Source: Faecalicatena contorta
GTDB lineage: Bacteria > Bacillota > Clostridia > Lachnospirales > Lachnospiraceae
Length of the DNA: 64,000 nucleotides
NCBI RefSeq assembly: GCF_039521745.1
Contig: NZ_BAAACT010000042.1
Reading direction: 5' to 3' (one strand)
Below the pieces are notes generated by a model. The model was not told the origin of the DNA. It searched no databases and saw only the letters and a program-made list of their open reading frames with translations. This document shows, one piece after another, positions 51,534 to 60,036 of the stretch. Each line of letters starts with the position of its first letter. Position 1 is the stretch's first letter. Made by a program: the position numbers and the translations under genes.

Positions 51534-51610
51534 CAGTAAAATTTTCAATTTAATAAAAAGTTCATAAATACTATACTATGAATAAATCTTGATTGTAAAT
51601 GTTTGTTGAC

Positions 51611-52132
51611 TCAGTTTTCTGTTTCTTTGGTGGATACTTCCGGATTGAGATAAGAATACTGAAGAGCCTGCTGGGTGTCGGTAGTAACAACCATTAAAAG
51701 GATATTACCGTTTTCAAGATACCAGACATCGCCGTAGTTGGTGGGATTCTCCGAGTCATAACCGCTTTCGCCGTAGGTATCTTCCACATCCTGATGGATT
51801 TTATTATAGGTGTCCTTCAGTGTTTCTTCATCGTCTGTACCGAAGGCCCAGGCAACACACATTAGTTTGTCGTTGTCGTCGAACATGTATTTTACGGTTC
51901 CGTCCTGATCAAGATAGTTCTTGGCGAACTCATAAGTGGTTCCGTTATATATGGATTCATAGGTTGTATAGTCATCGCCTTCCTCGGCGATCACATCTTC
52001 AACAGAGTTCTCCCAGGTCATCTCCGTAAATGGAGATTTGACAGCCTGCGGCTGTTTCTTACATCCTGTAAGAGCGGTTATGGCAAGAACGATAATCAGT
52101 GATACAGAAAAAAATGTACGTAAGTGTTTCAT
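51611..52132 (-). CDS. lipoprotein of unknown function
   Basis: A 173-residue predicted lipoprotein. The signal peptide KHLRTFFSVSLIIVLAITALTGC ends in the lipobox LTGC at about residue 24. The mature part is acidic, with TEMTWENSVEDVIAEEGDDYTTYES resembling the repeated 'WG.S.edV...E' motifs of some small extracellular domains, then a beta-rich region. The start at 52132 is set by AAAGGAGG on the minus strand; the frame is open further upstream but without a ribosome site. It is divergent from the ABC operon at 52348. No function can be assigned. Confidence 0.75.
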   Translation of the reverse strand: MKHLRTFFSVSLIIVLAITALTGCKKQPQAVKSPFTEMTWENSVEDVIAEEGDDYTTYESIYNGTTYEFAKNYLDQDGTVKYMFDDNDKLMCVAWAFGTDDEETLKDTYNKIHQDVEDTYGESGYDSENPTNYGDVWYLENGNILLMVVTTDTQQALQYSYLNPEVSTKETEN

Positions 52133-52252
52133 GTGAACCTCCTTTTTGTTGCTCATCCTGAGCGGCAAGATAAACGTATTATAATCATGTTTTTCCGGAA
52201 TTGCAAGTGCAGTTTTCATGAAATGATATATAAGACGGGGAGAAGCGGGGAT

Positions 52253-52336
52253 ATGCAGATACGTACGAGACAGCATTTGAAACAGGATGAGAGAATTGAT
52301 GCAGCATCTCTGAAAGCAGCAAGATTAAAGAAGTAG
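52253..52336 (+). CDS. possible 27-codon leader ORF
   Basis: A small basic frame (MQIRTRQHLKQ...AARLKK) ends 11 bases before the permease GTG, with its stop TAG overlapping the AGGAGG of that gene. The upstream GGGG-rich stretch is a weak ribosome site. It might couple translation to the permease or be fortuitous. Confidence 0.25.
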   Translation: MQIRTRQHLKQDERIDAASLKAARLKK

Positions 52337-52347
52337 GAGGAAGAAAA

Positions 52348-53322
52348 GTGGAAAAGATTAAACAAAATCCTTTTGTAAAAAAGGTGGGGTTTAACAGGGT
52401 TGTGTTATGCTTTGTTTTGATTCTTCTGTACGGATTCTTCTGCGCGATGACGCAGGGAGATTTTGCAGGAATCAGCCGTATTCTGAGTGCCCTTAACTAT
52501 GCATATTTTCTTGGATTTTTATCATTGGGGGTTACTTTTGTAATTGCAACAGGGGGGATTGATTTCTCCATCGGGCCGGTTATGTTCTGCTGTGCGCTCG
52601 TTTCCGGATTCAGCCTCATTACATATGGAGTTCCGATGCCGTTAGTTATGGTGATCAGTATTCTGGTCGGCCTTCTCTTCGGTATCTTCAACGGTTACTT
52701 GGTAGCATACTGGTCCGTACCGTCATTCATTACATCCATGGCGAGTATGAATATCGCAAAAGGCCTCGCATCTGTATTTACAAAGACACAGTCTGTAAGC
52801 TGGCCGCAGTCTTCCGCAGAGGGCGGATGGTACAGATATCTGGTTAAGATGGGGGACATCCCGACAGGCCTGATTATCTTCCTTATAGTGGCAATTATCT
52901 GTGCGATTATTCTGAATAAGACCAAAATGGGACGTTATATCTTATCACTGGGAAGCAATAAAGAAGCAGTAAGGCTTTCCGGAGTTAACGTTAAGAAATG
53001 GGAAATGACAGCATACATAATCTGTGGAGTTTTGGTTGGAATCGGAGCACTCTTCTATGTATCTGCGTACACAACAGTTCAGCCGGGATATGGCGATCAG
53101 TACAACAACGAAGCAATTGCAGGATGCGTAATGGGAGGAACCTCCATGGCAGGCGGGCTTGCTTCTATCAGCGGAACAGTGATCGGTGTGTTCATCATCG
53201 CTCTGCTGCAGGAAGGTATTCTGGCTCTTGGCTTTTCAAAAGATTATCAGCTTATTATTACAGGTATTATTGTTATTGTCGCAGTATTCAGTGATGTTGT
53301 CGCAAGACGCAGAAAGAACTAA
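52348..53322 (+). CDS. sugar ABC permease A (RbsC-type)
   Basis: A 324-residue membrane permease. Family text: IATGGIDFSIGPVMFCCALVSG, YWSVPSFITSMASMNIAKGLASV, SLGSNKEAVRLSGVNVKKWEM and CVMGGTSMAGGLASISGTVIG. It starts at a GTG behind AGGAGG (52335-52340). It is the first gene of an ABC operon: permease, ATPase, permease, binding protein. The substrate is unknown; induction by the three-component sensor upstream is the simplest reading. Confidence 0.88.
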   Translation: MEKIKQNPFVKKVGFNRVVLCFVLILLYGFFCAMTQGDFAGISRILSALNYAYFLGFLSLGVTFVIATGGIDFSIGPVMFCCALVSGFSLITYGVPMPLVMVISILVGLLFGIFNGYLVAYWSVPSFITSMASMNIAKGLASVFTKTQSVSWPQSSAEGGWYRYLVKMGDIPTGLIIFLIVAIICAIILNKTKMGRYILSLGSNKEAVRLSGVNVKKWEMTAYIICGVLVGIGALFYVSAYTTVQPGYGDQYNNEAIAGCVMGGTSMAGGLASISGTVIGVFIIALLQEGILALGFSKDYQLIITGIIVIVAVFSDVVARRRKN

Positions 53323-53375
53323 TAATGATACATGGAAATCTGAGAATGAAGAAATAGAAAGGCAAGGGTAAAAGA

Positions 53376-54872
53376 ATGGGCGAAGTTATATTAACGATGA
53401 AAGATATTGATAAATCTTTCCCAGGTGTTCATGCGCTGGACCACGTAGACCTGGAAGTCAGAAAAGGTGAAGTCCTTGCGCTGATGGGAGAGAACGGTGC
53501 CGGTAAGTCTACACTGATGAAGGTGTTGACAGGTATCTACAAAAAAGATTCCGGTACAATTACATATGAAGGAAAAGAAGTAGAATTTTCAAGTACAAAA
53601 GAGGCACAGGATGCAGGGATTGTTATTGTGCATCAGGAGCTGAATATGCTGGGCCATCTGACGGTTGCACAGAACATCTTCATTGGGAGGGAGTTCAAAA
53701 AGGGCATCCGCATCGATGACAAGAGGATGAATGATGAGGCCAGAAAGCTTTTTCAAAGACTGAATATAGATATTGATCCAAGAGAGACCATGAGCAGGCT
53801 GACCGTAGGAAAGCAGCAGATGTGTGAGATTGCAAAGGCAATTTCCCATGATGCGAAGGTGATCGTATTCGATGAGCCATCCGCAGCGCTGACAGAGACT
53901 GAGATTCAGGAACTGTTCAAGATCATCCGTGACCTGAGAGAAAAGAACATGGGTATTGTGTATATCTCTCACCGTATGGATGAGATCAAAGTGATCACGG
54001 ACAGAGTTACCGTCATGAGAGATGGTGCATATGTAGGAACTCTGATCACAAAGGACAGTACAAAAGACGATATCATCAACATGATGGTCGGCCGTGTTAT
54101 TTATGAAGATCCAAAGACCCAGAGCATGGTGCCGAAGGATGCACCGGTAGTGCTGAAGGTAGAAAATCTGAATGCCGGAAAGATGGTACAGGATGTGAGC
54201 TTCGAACTCCATAAGGGAGAGATCCTTGGATTCTCAGGGCTTATGGGAGCCGGACGTACAGAGACGGCGCGTGCGCTGTTCGGTGCGGACCCGATCGACA
54301 GCGGCAACATCTATATTAACGGCAATAAAGTAACAATCAACACTCCGCAGGATGCGGTTAAAAATGGTATCGGTTATCTGTCAGAGGACAGAAAGAGATA
54401 CGGAATCGTAGTACAGAAGACTGTTGCCGAGAATACGACAATGGCGACACTGGAAAACTACATGAGCGGTATCTTTATAGATAAGAAGAAAGAGAAAGAG
54501 GTTGCGGAAAAGTACGTAGAGTCACTGGCAACCAAGACACCGGATGTAGATCAGCTTGTAGTGAACCTGTCAGGTGGTAATCAGCAGAAAGTCGTTATTG
54601 CAAAATGGCTGACAAGAAACTGTGATATCCTGATATTTGATGAGCCTACCAGAGGGATCGACGTTGGTGCCAAGAATGAGATTTATAAGCTGATGAATAA
54701 GCTGGCAGCAGATGGAAAAGCCATTATAATGATTTCTTCTGAGATGACGGAAATATTACGAATGAGTGACAGAATCGTCGTAATGTGTGAAGGCAGGAAG
54801 ACAGGTGAGCTGGATATTTCCGAGGCAACTCAGGAAAACATCATGAATCTGGCTACACGAGAGATAGAGTAG
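53376..54872 (+). CDS. sugar ABC transporter ATPase (RbsA/XylG-type)
   Basis: A 498-residue double ATPase. First cassette: GENGAGKSTLMKVLTG, LTVGKQQMCEIAKA, VIVFDEPSAAL. Second cassette: GLMGAGRTE in place of Walker A, LSGGNQQKVVIAKWL and ILIFDEPTRGID. This is the usual MglA/RbsA arrangement in which the first site is active. It lies between two permease genes. It is closely similar in layout to the ATPases at 34595 and 60037, so the three transporters are paralogous systems with different ligands. Confidence 0.92.
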   Translation: MGEVILTMKDIDKSFPGVHALDHVDLEVRKGEVLALMGENGAGKSTLMKVLTGIYKKDSGTITYEGKEVEFSSTKEAQDAGIVIVHQELNMLGHLTVAQNIFIGREFKKGIRIDDKRMNDEARKLFQRLNIDIDPRETMSRLTVGKQQMCEIAKAISHDAKVIVFDEPSAALTETEIQELFKIIRDLREKNMGIVYISHRMDEIKVITDRVTVMRDGAYVGTLITKDSTKDDIINMMVGRVIYEDPKTQSMVPKDAPVVLKVENLNAGKMVQDVSFELHKGEILGFSGLMGAGRTETARALFGADPIDSGNIYINGNKVTINTPQDAVKNGIGYLSEDRKRYGIVVQKTVAENTTMATLENYMSGIFIDKKKEKEVAEKYVESLATKTPDVDQLVVNLSGGNQQKVVIAKWLTRNCDILIFDEPTRGIDVGAKNEIYKLMNKLAADGKAIIMISSEMTEILRMSDRIVVMCEGRKTGELDISEATQENIMNLATREIE

Positions 54873-54885
54873 GGAGGATAATAAA

Positions 54886-55890
54886 ATGGCTAATAATACA
54901 ACAAAAACGGCTGGCAGAAACAGGTCGGTAATTGACAGATTGGGAGGGCAGAAATTCATCGTTCTTCTGGTTGTAATTGCTTTATTCATCTTCTTCTGCG
55001 CACTCAGCCCGAATTTTAGAAAGTATACCACTTTTCTTAGTATACTGGATTATTCATATTATATCACTTTGATGGCAATAGGGGTTGCGTTCCCGCTGAT
55101 GACGGCAGGTGTTGACCTTTCCATTGGTACCGGGCTTATCTGTTACTCACTGGTTGGCGGTTACCTGATTACATTCCAGGGCTGGCCGACTTGGGCAGGA
55201 ATCCTTGCAAGTATCGTATTCGGTATGGCAATCGGTGTTCTGAACGGATGCCTCGTGGCATTAATGGATTTACCGCCGTTTCTGGCGACGCTCTGTACCT
55301 GTATGATTACAAGGGGACTTGGTTCCATTATCGTTGGAAGAGTCGGAATCTCCTGGCCGGCAGCAGCTGCTGAGGGAGGTTGGTTCAGAAGCATCTTCAA
55401 GATACAGGTGAACGATATGAACATTCCGATTGGTTTCCTGTGGATTATCATCATCGTAATCATCATGACTTTTGTCCTGAATCATACAAAGATCGGACGC
55501 TATACACTGGCAATCGGAAGCAACAAAGAAGCAACCAGATTATCAGGGGTTAATGTTAAATTCTATCATATACTTACCTATGTGATTTCCGGATTCTTCG
55601 CAGGGCTTGCAGCGATTTCTTATTCCGCTATTTTTGCAACTGTTCAGCCGGGAACAGGCGCCGGGTTTGAGCTGGAGGCTATCGGCGGAGCGATCATCGG
55701 CGGAGTATCCATGTCTGGCGGTGCAGGAAGCATCACAGGAACGCTGGCTGGTGTGTTCGTTATCTGTCTCTTGAAGACAGGGCTTCCGTTCATCGGGCTG
55801 ACAGCAAACTGGCAGCAGATTATTACAGGTCTTGTTCTGATTGCGGCTGTACTTGTAGATATGCTCAAGAGGAAAAAAGACCAGGCATAA
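54886..55890 (+). CDS. sugar ABC permease B (RbsC-type)
   Basis: A 334-residue membrane permease. MTAGVDLSIGTGLICYSLVGG, MDLPPFLATLCTCMITRGLGSI, AIGSNKEATRLSGVNVKFYHI and AIIGGVSMSGGAGSITGTLAG mark it as the same family as the permease at 52348, with which it probably forms a heterodimer. It starts 13 bp after the ATPase stop behind GGGAGGA. A charged 20-residue N-terminus precedes the first helix. Confidence 0.88.
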   Translation: MANNTTKTAGRNRSVIDRLGGQKFIVLLVVIALFIFFCALSPNFRKYTTFLSILDYSYYITLMAIGVAFPLMTAGVDLSIGTGLICYSLVGGYLITFQGWPTWAGILASIVFGMAIGVLNGCLVALMDLPPFLATLCTCMITRGLGSIIVGRVGISWPAAAAEGGWFRSIFKIQVNDMNIPIGFLWIIIIVIIMTFVLNHTKIGRYTLAIGSNKEATRLSGVNVKFYHILTYVISGFFAGLAAISYSAIFATVQPGTGAGFELEAIGGAIIGGVSMSGGAGSITGTLAGVFVICLLKTGLPFIGLTANWQQIITGLVLIAAVLVDMLKRKKDQA

Positions 55891-56053
55891 CCGAAGGAGC
55901 GGAAGTAACAGAAATAAAAAGTTTCAGTAATCAAATTTTCAGCAGTAAACCTATCAGTGATAGATAGCAGCCAGTGCCGGTTCCGGTTGGGGACTGGAGA
56001 CGGCAGAGGGGCTGTTACTATAAAAAACCATTTTATGTCAGGAGGACAAAAAT

Positions 56054-57199
56054 ATGAAAAAGAAAGTTTTAGCAGTATTACTTAGTGGATGCATGGTAGC
56101 AGGACTGCTTGCAGGCTGCGGCGGAAAGAAAGAGGAAGCAGGCGACAAAGCAGCCGGCACCGACACAAAGACTGAGGATACAAGCGAAGGTTCCGACAAA
56201 GGCGGCGGAGATTACAGCTTCGAAGTTATCGTTAAGAGCTTCCAGTCATCATACTGGCAGGCAGCTGTACAGGGAATCAAACAGGCAGAAGAAGAACTGG
56301 GTGTTAAGACGAATACTACAGGACCAAACGCGGAGTCTGATATCGCTGACCAGGTAAACATGCTGACCAGCGCAATCAATAAAAACCCAGATGGTATCGC
56401 TCTTGCAGCTTGTGACCAGAATTCAGTTCTGGACGCTCTGCAGACAGCACTTGATAAAAAGATCCCGGTAGTTTGCTTCGATTCAGGTGTGCCGGATGCT
56501 CCGGAAGGATCTGTATACGCTACAGTTGTAACAAACAACGGCGCAGCAGGGGCTATTGCAGCTGATAAGATTTATGAAGCAGTAAAAGACAAAATTGCAA
56601 ATGCTAAAAAACCAGTCAGAGTCGGAGAAGTTAATCAGGATGCAACATCTGCCAACATCACAGAGCGTGGTCTTGGATTCATCAACAGATTCAAAGAACT
56701 GGCTGAAAAAGACGGCAAGAAAGTTGCAGTTGTAGGAAATGACTACTTTGTAGGTAAAGTAGAAAACAATGGCGATGAGAAATCAGCAGATGTCATCATT
56801 GAAGTTGCAGTACCGGCTCAGACAACAGTTGAACTGTGTGCTACAGAGGCTTCTAACATCATGAACAAAGACGACACAATCGCTATGTTCGGTTCAAACC
56901 AGGTATCTGCAGAGGGTGTTCTGACAGCAAACCAGAACCTGAGCGTATTAGGAAGCGATCCTGAGAAAAACATTATTGCAGCTGGATTCGATGCTGGTTC
57001 TACGATCAAAGCGGCTGTTAAAGACGGAACATTACTTGGCGCTGTTACACAGTCTCCTCTGATGCAGGGTAAATTATCAATCGAAACACTGTACAAGATC
57101 TGCGAAGGCGAAACAGTTGAAGATATCGAGACAGATGGTTACTGGTATGATTCCACAAACATGGAAGAAGCAGACATCGCTCCAAACCTGTATGACTAA
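56054..57199 (+). CDS. sugar-binding lipoprotein
   Basis: A 381-residue binding protein. The signal peptide ends in the lipobox LLAGC, followed by a low-complexity Lys/Glu/Gly/Thr linker and a Peripla_BP_4 domain (FEVIVKSFQSSYWQAAVQGIKQAEEELGV...DQVNMLTSAINKNPDGIALAACDQ). It ends the operon and is preceded by a 163-bp gap carrying an AGTAACAG/CTGTTACT inverted repeat, perhaps a processing site that raises its mRNA level. A strong terminator follows. It is not close to the binding protein of the sensor at 50351, which is shorter and anchored differently. Ligand unknown. Confidence 0.9.
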   Translation: MKKKVLAVLLSGCMVAGLLAGCGGKKEEAGDKAAGTDTKTEDTSEGSDKGGGDYSFEVIVKSFQSSYWQAAVQGIKQAEEELGVKTNTTGPNAESDIADQVNMLTSAINKNPDGIALAACDQNSVLDALQTALDKKIPVVCFDSGVPDAPEGSVYATVVTNNGAAGAIAADKIYEAVKDKIANAKKPVRVGEVNQDATSANITERGLGFINRFKELAEKDGKKVAVVGNDYFVGKVENNGDEKSADVIIEVAVPAQTTVELCATEASNIMNKDDTIAMFGSNQVSAEGVLTANQNLSVLGSDPEKNIIAAGFDAGSTIKAAVKDGTLLGAVTQSPLMQGKLSIETLYKICEGETVEDIETDGYWYDSTNMEEADIAPNLYD

Positions 57200-57238
57200 T
57201 TCATAAAGATATAGTTGAATAAACTATAGTGATTCAGG

Positions 57239-57268
57239 AGGAACCGGGAGTGTCCCGGTTCCTTTTTT
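57239..57268 (+). terminator. rho-independent terminator
   Basis: AGGAACCGGGA pairs with TCCCGGTTCCT around a GTG loop, followed by a T-run. Confidence 0.9.
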
Positions 57269-57338
57269 CTAAAACGCATCCCGCATAAGGAAAGGTAAGT
57301 AGATTGAGATCAGAAAGAAAAAGCGCAGGAGGAAATAT

Positions 57339-57779
57339 ATGCTTCAGGGTATAGAAACTGTCTTTGATAATAAGGAAAAGATGCTGGGACATCTGAAAAA
57401 GAAGTCCTATGAAAAGAATACGGCTGAATTTCTTGAAAGGAACGGCCATTATTTTCAGGAAATGGCAGAGTATGTCGCTCGGGCTGAGGACAAAGAAGCT
57501 GCCGCCAGGGAAATTGGGGAATGCCTGGTGAAGGCAGTGAATGATCACTTTTCTAATAAGAAGGGAAAGATTGACTCCCGTACGCAGGTAGATTTGAATT
57601 TCTTTATGATCTACTATGTTTTTCCGTCAGTTCTGGGGCTGGAAGGGGATGACTCAAACCTGATTGCAGAGGGGATCTGCCAGGTATGGGGAAAGAGTTT
57701 TAAAGAGAGTAAAATTAAGTATACGGATTATGACTCATTATATCAGTCATTCCGGGAAAAGATTTTTGGTATTTTCTAA
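57339..57779 (+). CDS. small protein of unknown function
   Basis: A 146-residue, mainly helical, charged protein without signal peptide or membrane segment. The first half is Lys/Glu-rich (DNKEKMLGHLKKKSYEKNTAEFLERNGHYFQEMAEYV), the second half has a hydrophobic helix pair (LNFFMIYYVFPSVLGLEGDD) and an IAEGICQVWGKSFKES segment. AGGAGG precedes it and a terminator follows at 57868, so it is a separate unit. I do not recognise the family. It lies between the ABC operon and a minus-strand AraC regulator. Confidence 0.7.
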   Translation: MLQGIETVFDNKEKMLGHLKKKSYEKNTAEFLERNGHYFQEMAEYVARAEDKEAAAREIGECLVKAVNDHFSNKKGKIDSRTQVDLNFFMIYYVFPSVLGLEGDDSNLIAEGICQVWGKSFKESKIKYTDYDSLYQSFREKIFGIF

Positions 57780-57867
57780 ATATCTATTGGCTTATGGCAT
57801 TGAGAAGCCTGGTATGCGGCAGAGAAGGTTACTGCGGATCGTAATATATGGAAGAAAGACAGAGTTT

Positions 57868-57898
57868 GGAACGCGCGTGGATGCAGCGTTCCTTTTCT
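57868..57898. terminator. terminator between convergent genes
   Basis: GGAACGC/GCGTTCC stem (57868-57874/57886-57892) followed by TTTTCTCTTT on the plus strand. Confidence 0.75.
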
Positions 57899-57927
57899 CT
57901 TTGCAAGAAGTTTTAAATGGATGGCGT

Positions 57928-58797
57928 TTACATACACTGCCTGTAAGCCAGCGGATTCATCTGTACCTGTTTTTTAAAGCAGCGTATAAAGGTACTGGCA
58001 GACTGAAAGCCGACCTGTTCCGCAATATCTGCAATTTTCAAATCTGTATTGATCAGCAGGTTCTTTGCCTTATTAATCCGATATGTAAGGAGCGTCTCAT
58101 GAATGGTCGTCCCGGTATTCGTCTTGTAAAGCCTGGAAAGGTAATTTACATTCAAATGAACATGTTCTGCGATATCATCTAGTGATATCGCATCCTGATA
58201 ATTCTTAAAAATAAATTGATCCACAGCCTTAAGGGTTTCTTTCGTGGAATCATCAATCCTCTTTTCCGATGCATTACAATTTAACAGGATGTCAGTTAAA
58301 AGATCGGTTATAATCTTGTTTTGGATAAAACTGGAGCGTATGCCGGCGATAAAAGAAATATTGATGTTATGCTCTATACAGGTGCGGATATTATCCGTAC
58401 TTTTAAAATGCAGTACGCGGAATTCCGGAGCGGATATCATCGTATAGTAGGTTTCCGCCGCTTTTCCCGCAAACCTAAGATAATAAAGTTCCCATGTATC
58501 ATCCTTTGTCCGGTAGGAATGTGGGATATCACAGTCGATCAGAACCACAGAATTGGCATCCAGGGTATAAGTTTTATTATGAATATCTAAAAGACCGCAC
58601 CCCCTGATTGTATAGATAATCAGATAACCTTCTAACACACGGTTCACAGTGTAATAGTTCTGATTACAGAAAAAATGTCCGGAGCAGTAAGAGAAAAAGG
58701 GCATGCTTTCCGTTTTTTCAGAAAAATAGAAAATGGTGCTGTAGGAATCCTCACTGATGTCCAGGTTATATTCTCTGTTTGCTTCTTTTACATTCAT
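57928..58797 (-). CDS. AraC-family regulator
   Basis: A 289-residue AraC regulator. The cupin-type N-terminal domain (YLIIYTIRGCGLLDIHNKTYTLDANSVVLIDCDIPHSYR) probably binds a sugar. The C-terminal region has the two HTH motifs (ISLDDIAEHVHLNVNYLSRLYKTNTG and LKIADIAEQVGFQSASTFIRCFKKQVQMNPLAYRQ). It is divergent from the ABC/UroD operon at 59025 with 227 bp between, and is the likely regulator of it. GGAGGATGT on the minus strand is its ribosome site. Confidence 0.92.
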   Translation of the reverse strand: MNVKEANREYNLDISEDSYSTIFYFSEKTESMPFFSYCSGHFFCNQNYYTVNRVLEGYLIIYTIRGCGLLDIHNKTYTLDANSVVLIDCDIPHSYRTKDDTWELYYLRFAGKAAETYYTMISAPEFRVLHFKSTDNIRTCIEHNINISFIAGIRSSFIQNKIITDLLTDILLNCNASEKRIDDSTKETLKAVDQFIFKNYQDAISLDDIAEHVHLNVNYLSRLYKTNTGTTIHETLLTYRINKAKNLLINTDLKIADIAEQVGFQSASTFIRCFKKQVQMNPLAYRQCM

Positions 58798-58945
58798 GGT
58801 ACATCCTCCTGTTCTCTTTTTTTGAGTCTAGCACATTTATGTGCAGAATGATATAAAAAGCAGGTGAAAAGACTGCGAAACTATGCAATAAGTCAAGAAA
58901 TGAGGCCTTGAAGTCAAAATATAGCAATGATTTACATGAAGAAGT

Positions 58946-58975
58946 GTGATAATATCAAGCCATGAAAACGAAAAC
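58946..58975 (+). promoter_or_regulatory. extended -10 and cre-like site before the 59025 operon
   Basis: TG-A-TAATAT (58947-58955) is an extended -10. TGAAAACGAAAACA just after it is one base off the catabolite-response consensus TGWNANCGNTNWCA. Both are suggestive only. Confidence 0.35.
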
Positions 58976-59024
58976 ACACAATCGATTGTAAACAGTTTTC
59001 CTAAAAAAAACAGGAGGAAATTTT

Positions 59025-60017
59025 ATGAAAAACAAAAAAAAGTGGATGTCGGTTATCTGCAGTATCGTCATGGTGGCCGGGCTGGCTGCATGTGGGGCAA
59101 AAGATCCGGGAACAGATGATAAGGGGAAAGAGACCGGCGGGGAAAAAGAAAAGTTTAAGGTGGCATTTGCCAGTCTGTGCGAGGACAATGACTTTGGAAT
59201 CTCATCAAAAGAGAGCTTTGTAAAAGAAGCAGATGCAATGGGATGGGAGCTTGTAATCCTGAACAACAATTATGACGGAGCTACGGCAATTCAGAACATG
59301 GATACAGTACTGACCCAGGAGTGCGATGGCTTTGTCAATTTCCAGGTAGACGCAGGGGTTGCACAGACAATTGCCGATATGGCGACAGAGGCAGAACTTC
59401 CGATGATTACCGTTGACTGCCCGCACCCCGGTATCCCGTTTTTCGGAGCAAACAATAAGGAAGCAGGGCTGATCGTCGGAAATGCACTGGGAGAAAAAGC
59501 GGCGGATACATGGGAAGGCAAGGCTGATCTGATCGTCCTCTGCGGCGCCCCTGGTTCCGGGGAAGTGGTGGATCTTAGGATGCAGGGAATTGCCACGGGA
59601 ATCAAGGAAACATTAAAAAACGAAGATATTGAAGTTCTTGAACTGGATGGAAAGAGCGAGATTGAGACATCCCAGAAGGTTATAGCGGATGTGCTGACAG
59701 CCAATCCGGATAAGAAACATATCCTGATCGGATGCCTGAATGACCAGAGTGCACTTGGCGCATATAATGCAGTCGAAGCGGCGGGACGGGAATCCGACGT
59801 ATACATAGGAAGCCATGGGTGTGACGCTCCGGCGATTGAAAACCTGAAAAACAAAGAAGAGAACTGCTGGATTGGAAGTGTTGCATATTTCCCGGAACGT
59901 TACGGCGAATATCTTGTACCTCTGATGGATGATCTGCTTCATGGCAAAGAGATTCCAGAAGAGAGTTTTCCGGACCATGTATTTATCGATAAATCCAACA
60001 TTGACGAGTATTATTAG
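59025..60017 (+). CDS. sugar-binding lipoprotein
   Basis: A 330-residue binding protein. The signal peptide ends in LAAC (Cys about residue 23), then a short Asp/Gly/Lys linker and a Peripla_BP_4 domain (KVAFASLCEDNDFGISSKESFVKEADAMGWE...VLTQECDGFVNFQVDAGVAQTIADMATE). It is the first gene of its operon, unlike the other two transporters where the binding protein is last. AGGAGG precedes it. The ligand is unknown; the UroD-like and RhaM-like genes downstream hint at an unusual sugar or sugar acid. Confidence 0.88.
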   Translation: MKNKKKWMSVICSIVMVAGLAACGAKDPGTDDKGKETGGEKEKFKVAFASLCEDNDFGISSKESFVKEADAMGWELVILNNNYDGATAIQNMDTVLTQECDGFVNFQVDAGVAQTIADMATEAELPMITVDCPHPGIPFFGANNKEAGLIVGNALGEKAADTWEGKADLIVLCGAPGSGEVVDLRMQGIATGIKETLKNEDIEVLELDGKSEIETSQKVIADVLTANPDKKHILIGCLNDQSALGAYNAVEAAGRESDVYIGSHGCDAPAIENLKNKEENCWIGSVAYFPERYGEYLVPLMDDLLHGKEIPEESFPDHVFIDKSNIDEYY

Positions 60018-60036
60018 GGCCCGGGGAGGTGGGAAT

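Noticed and set aside
58961..58975. Firm catabolite-response element
   Set aside because: One mismatch at a conserved position and only a single site; kept as a low-confidence note only.
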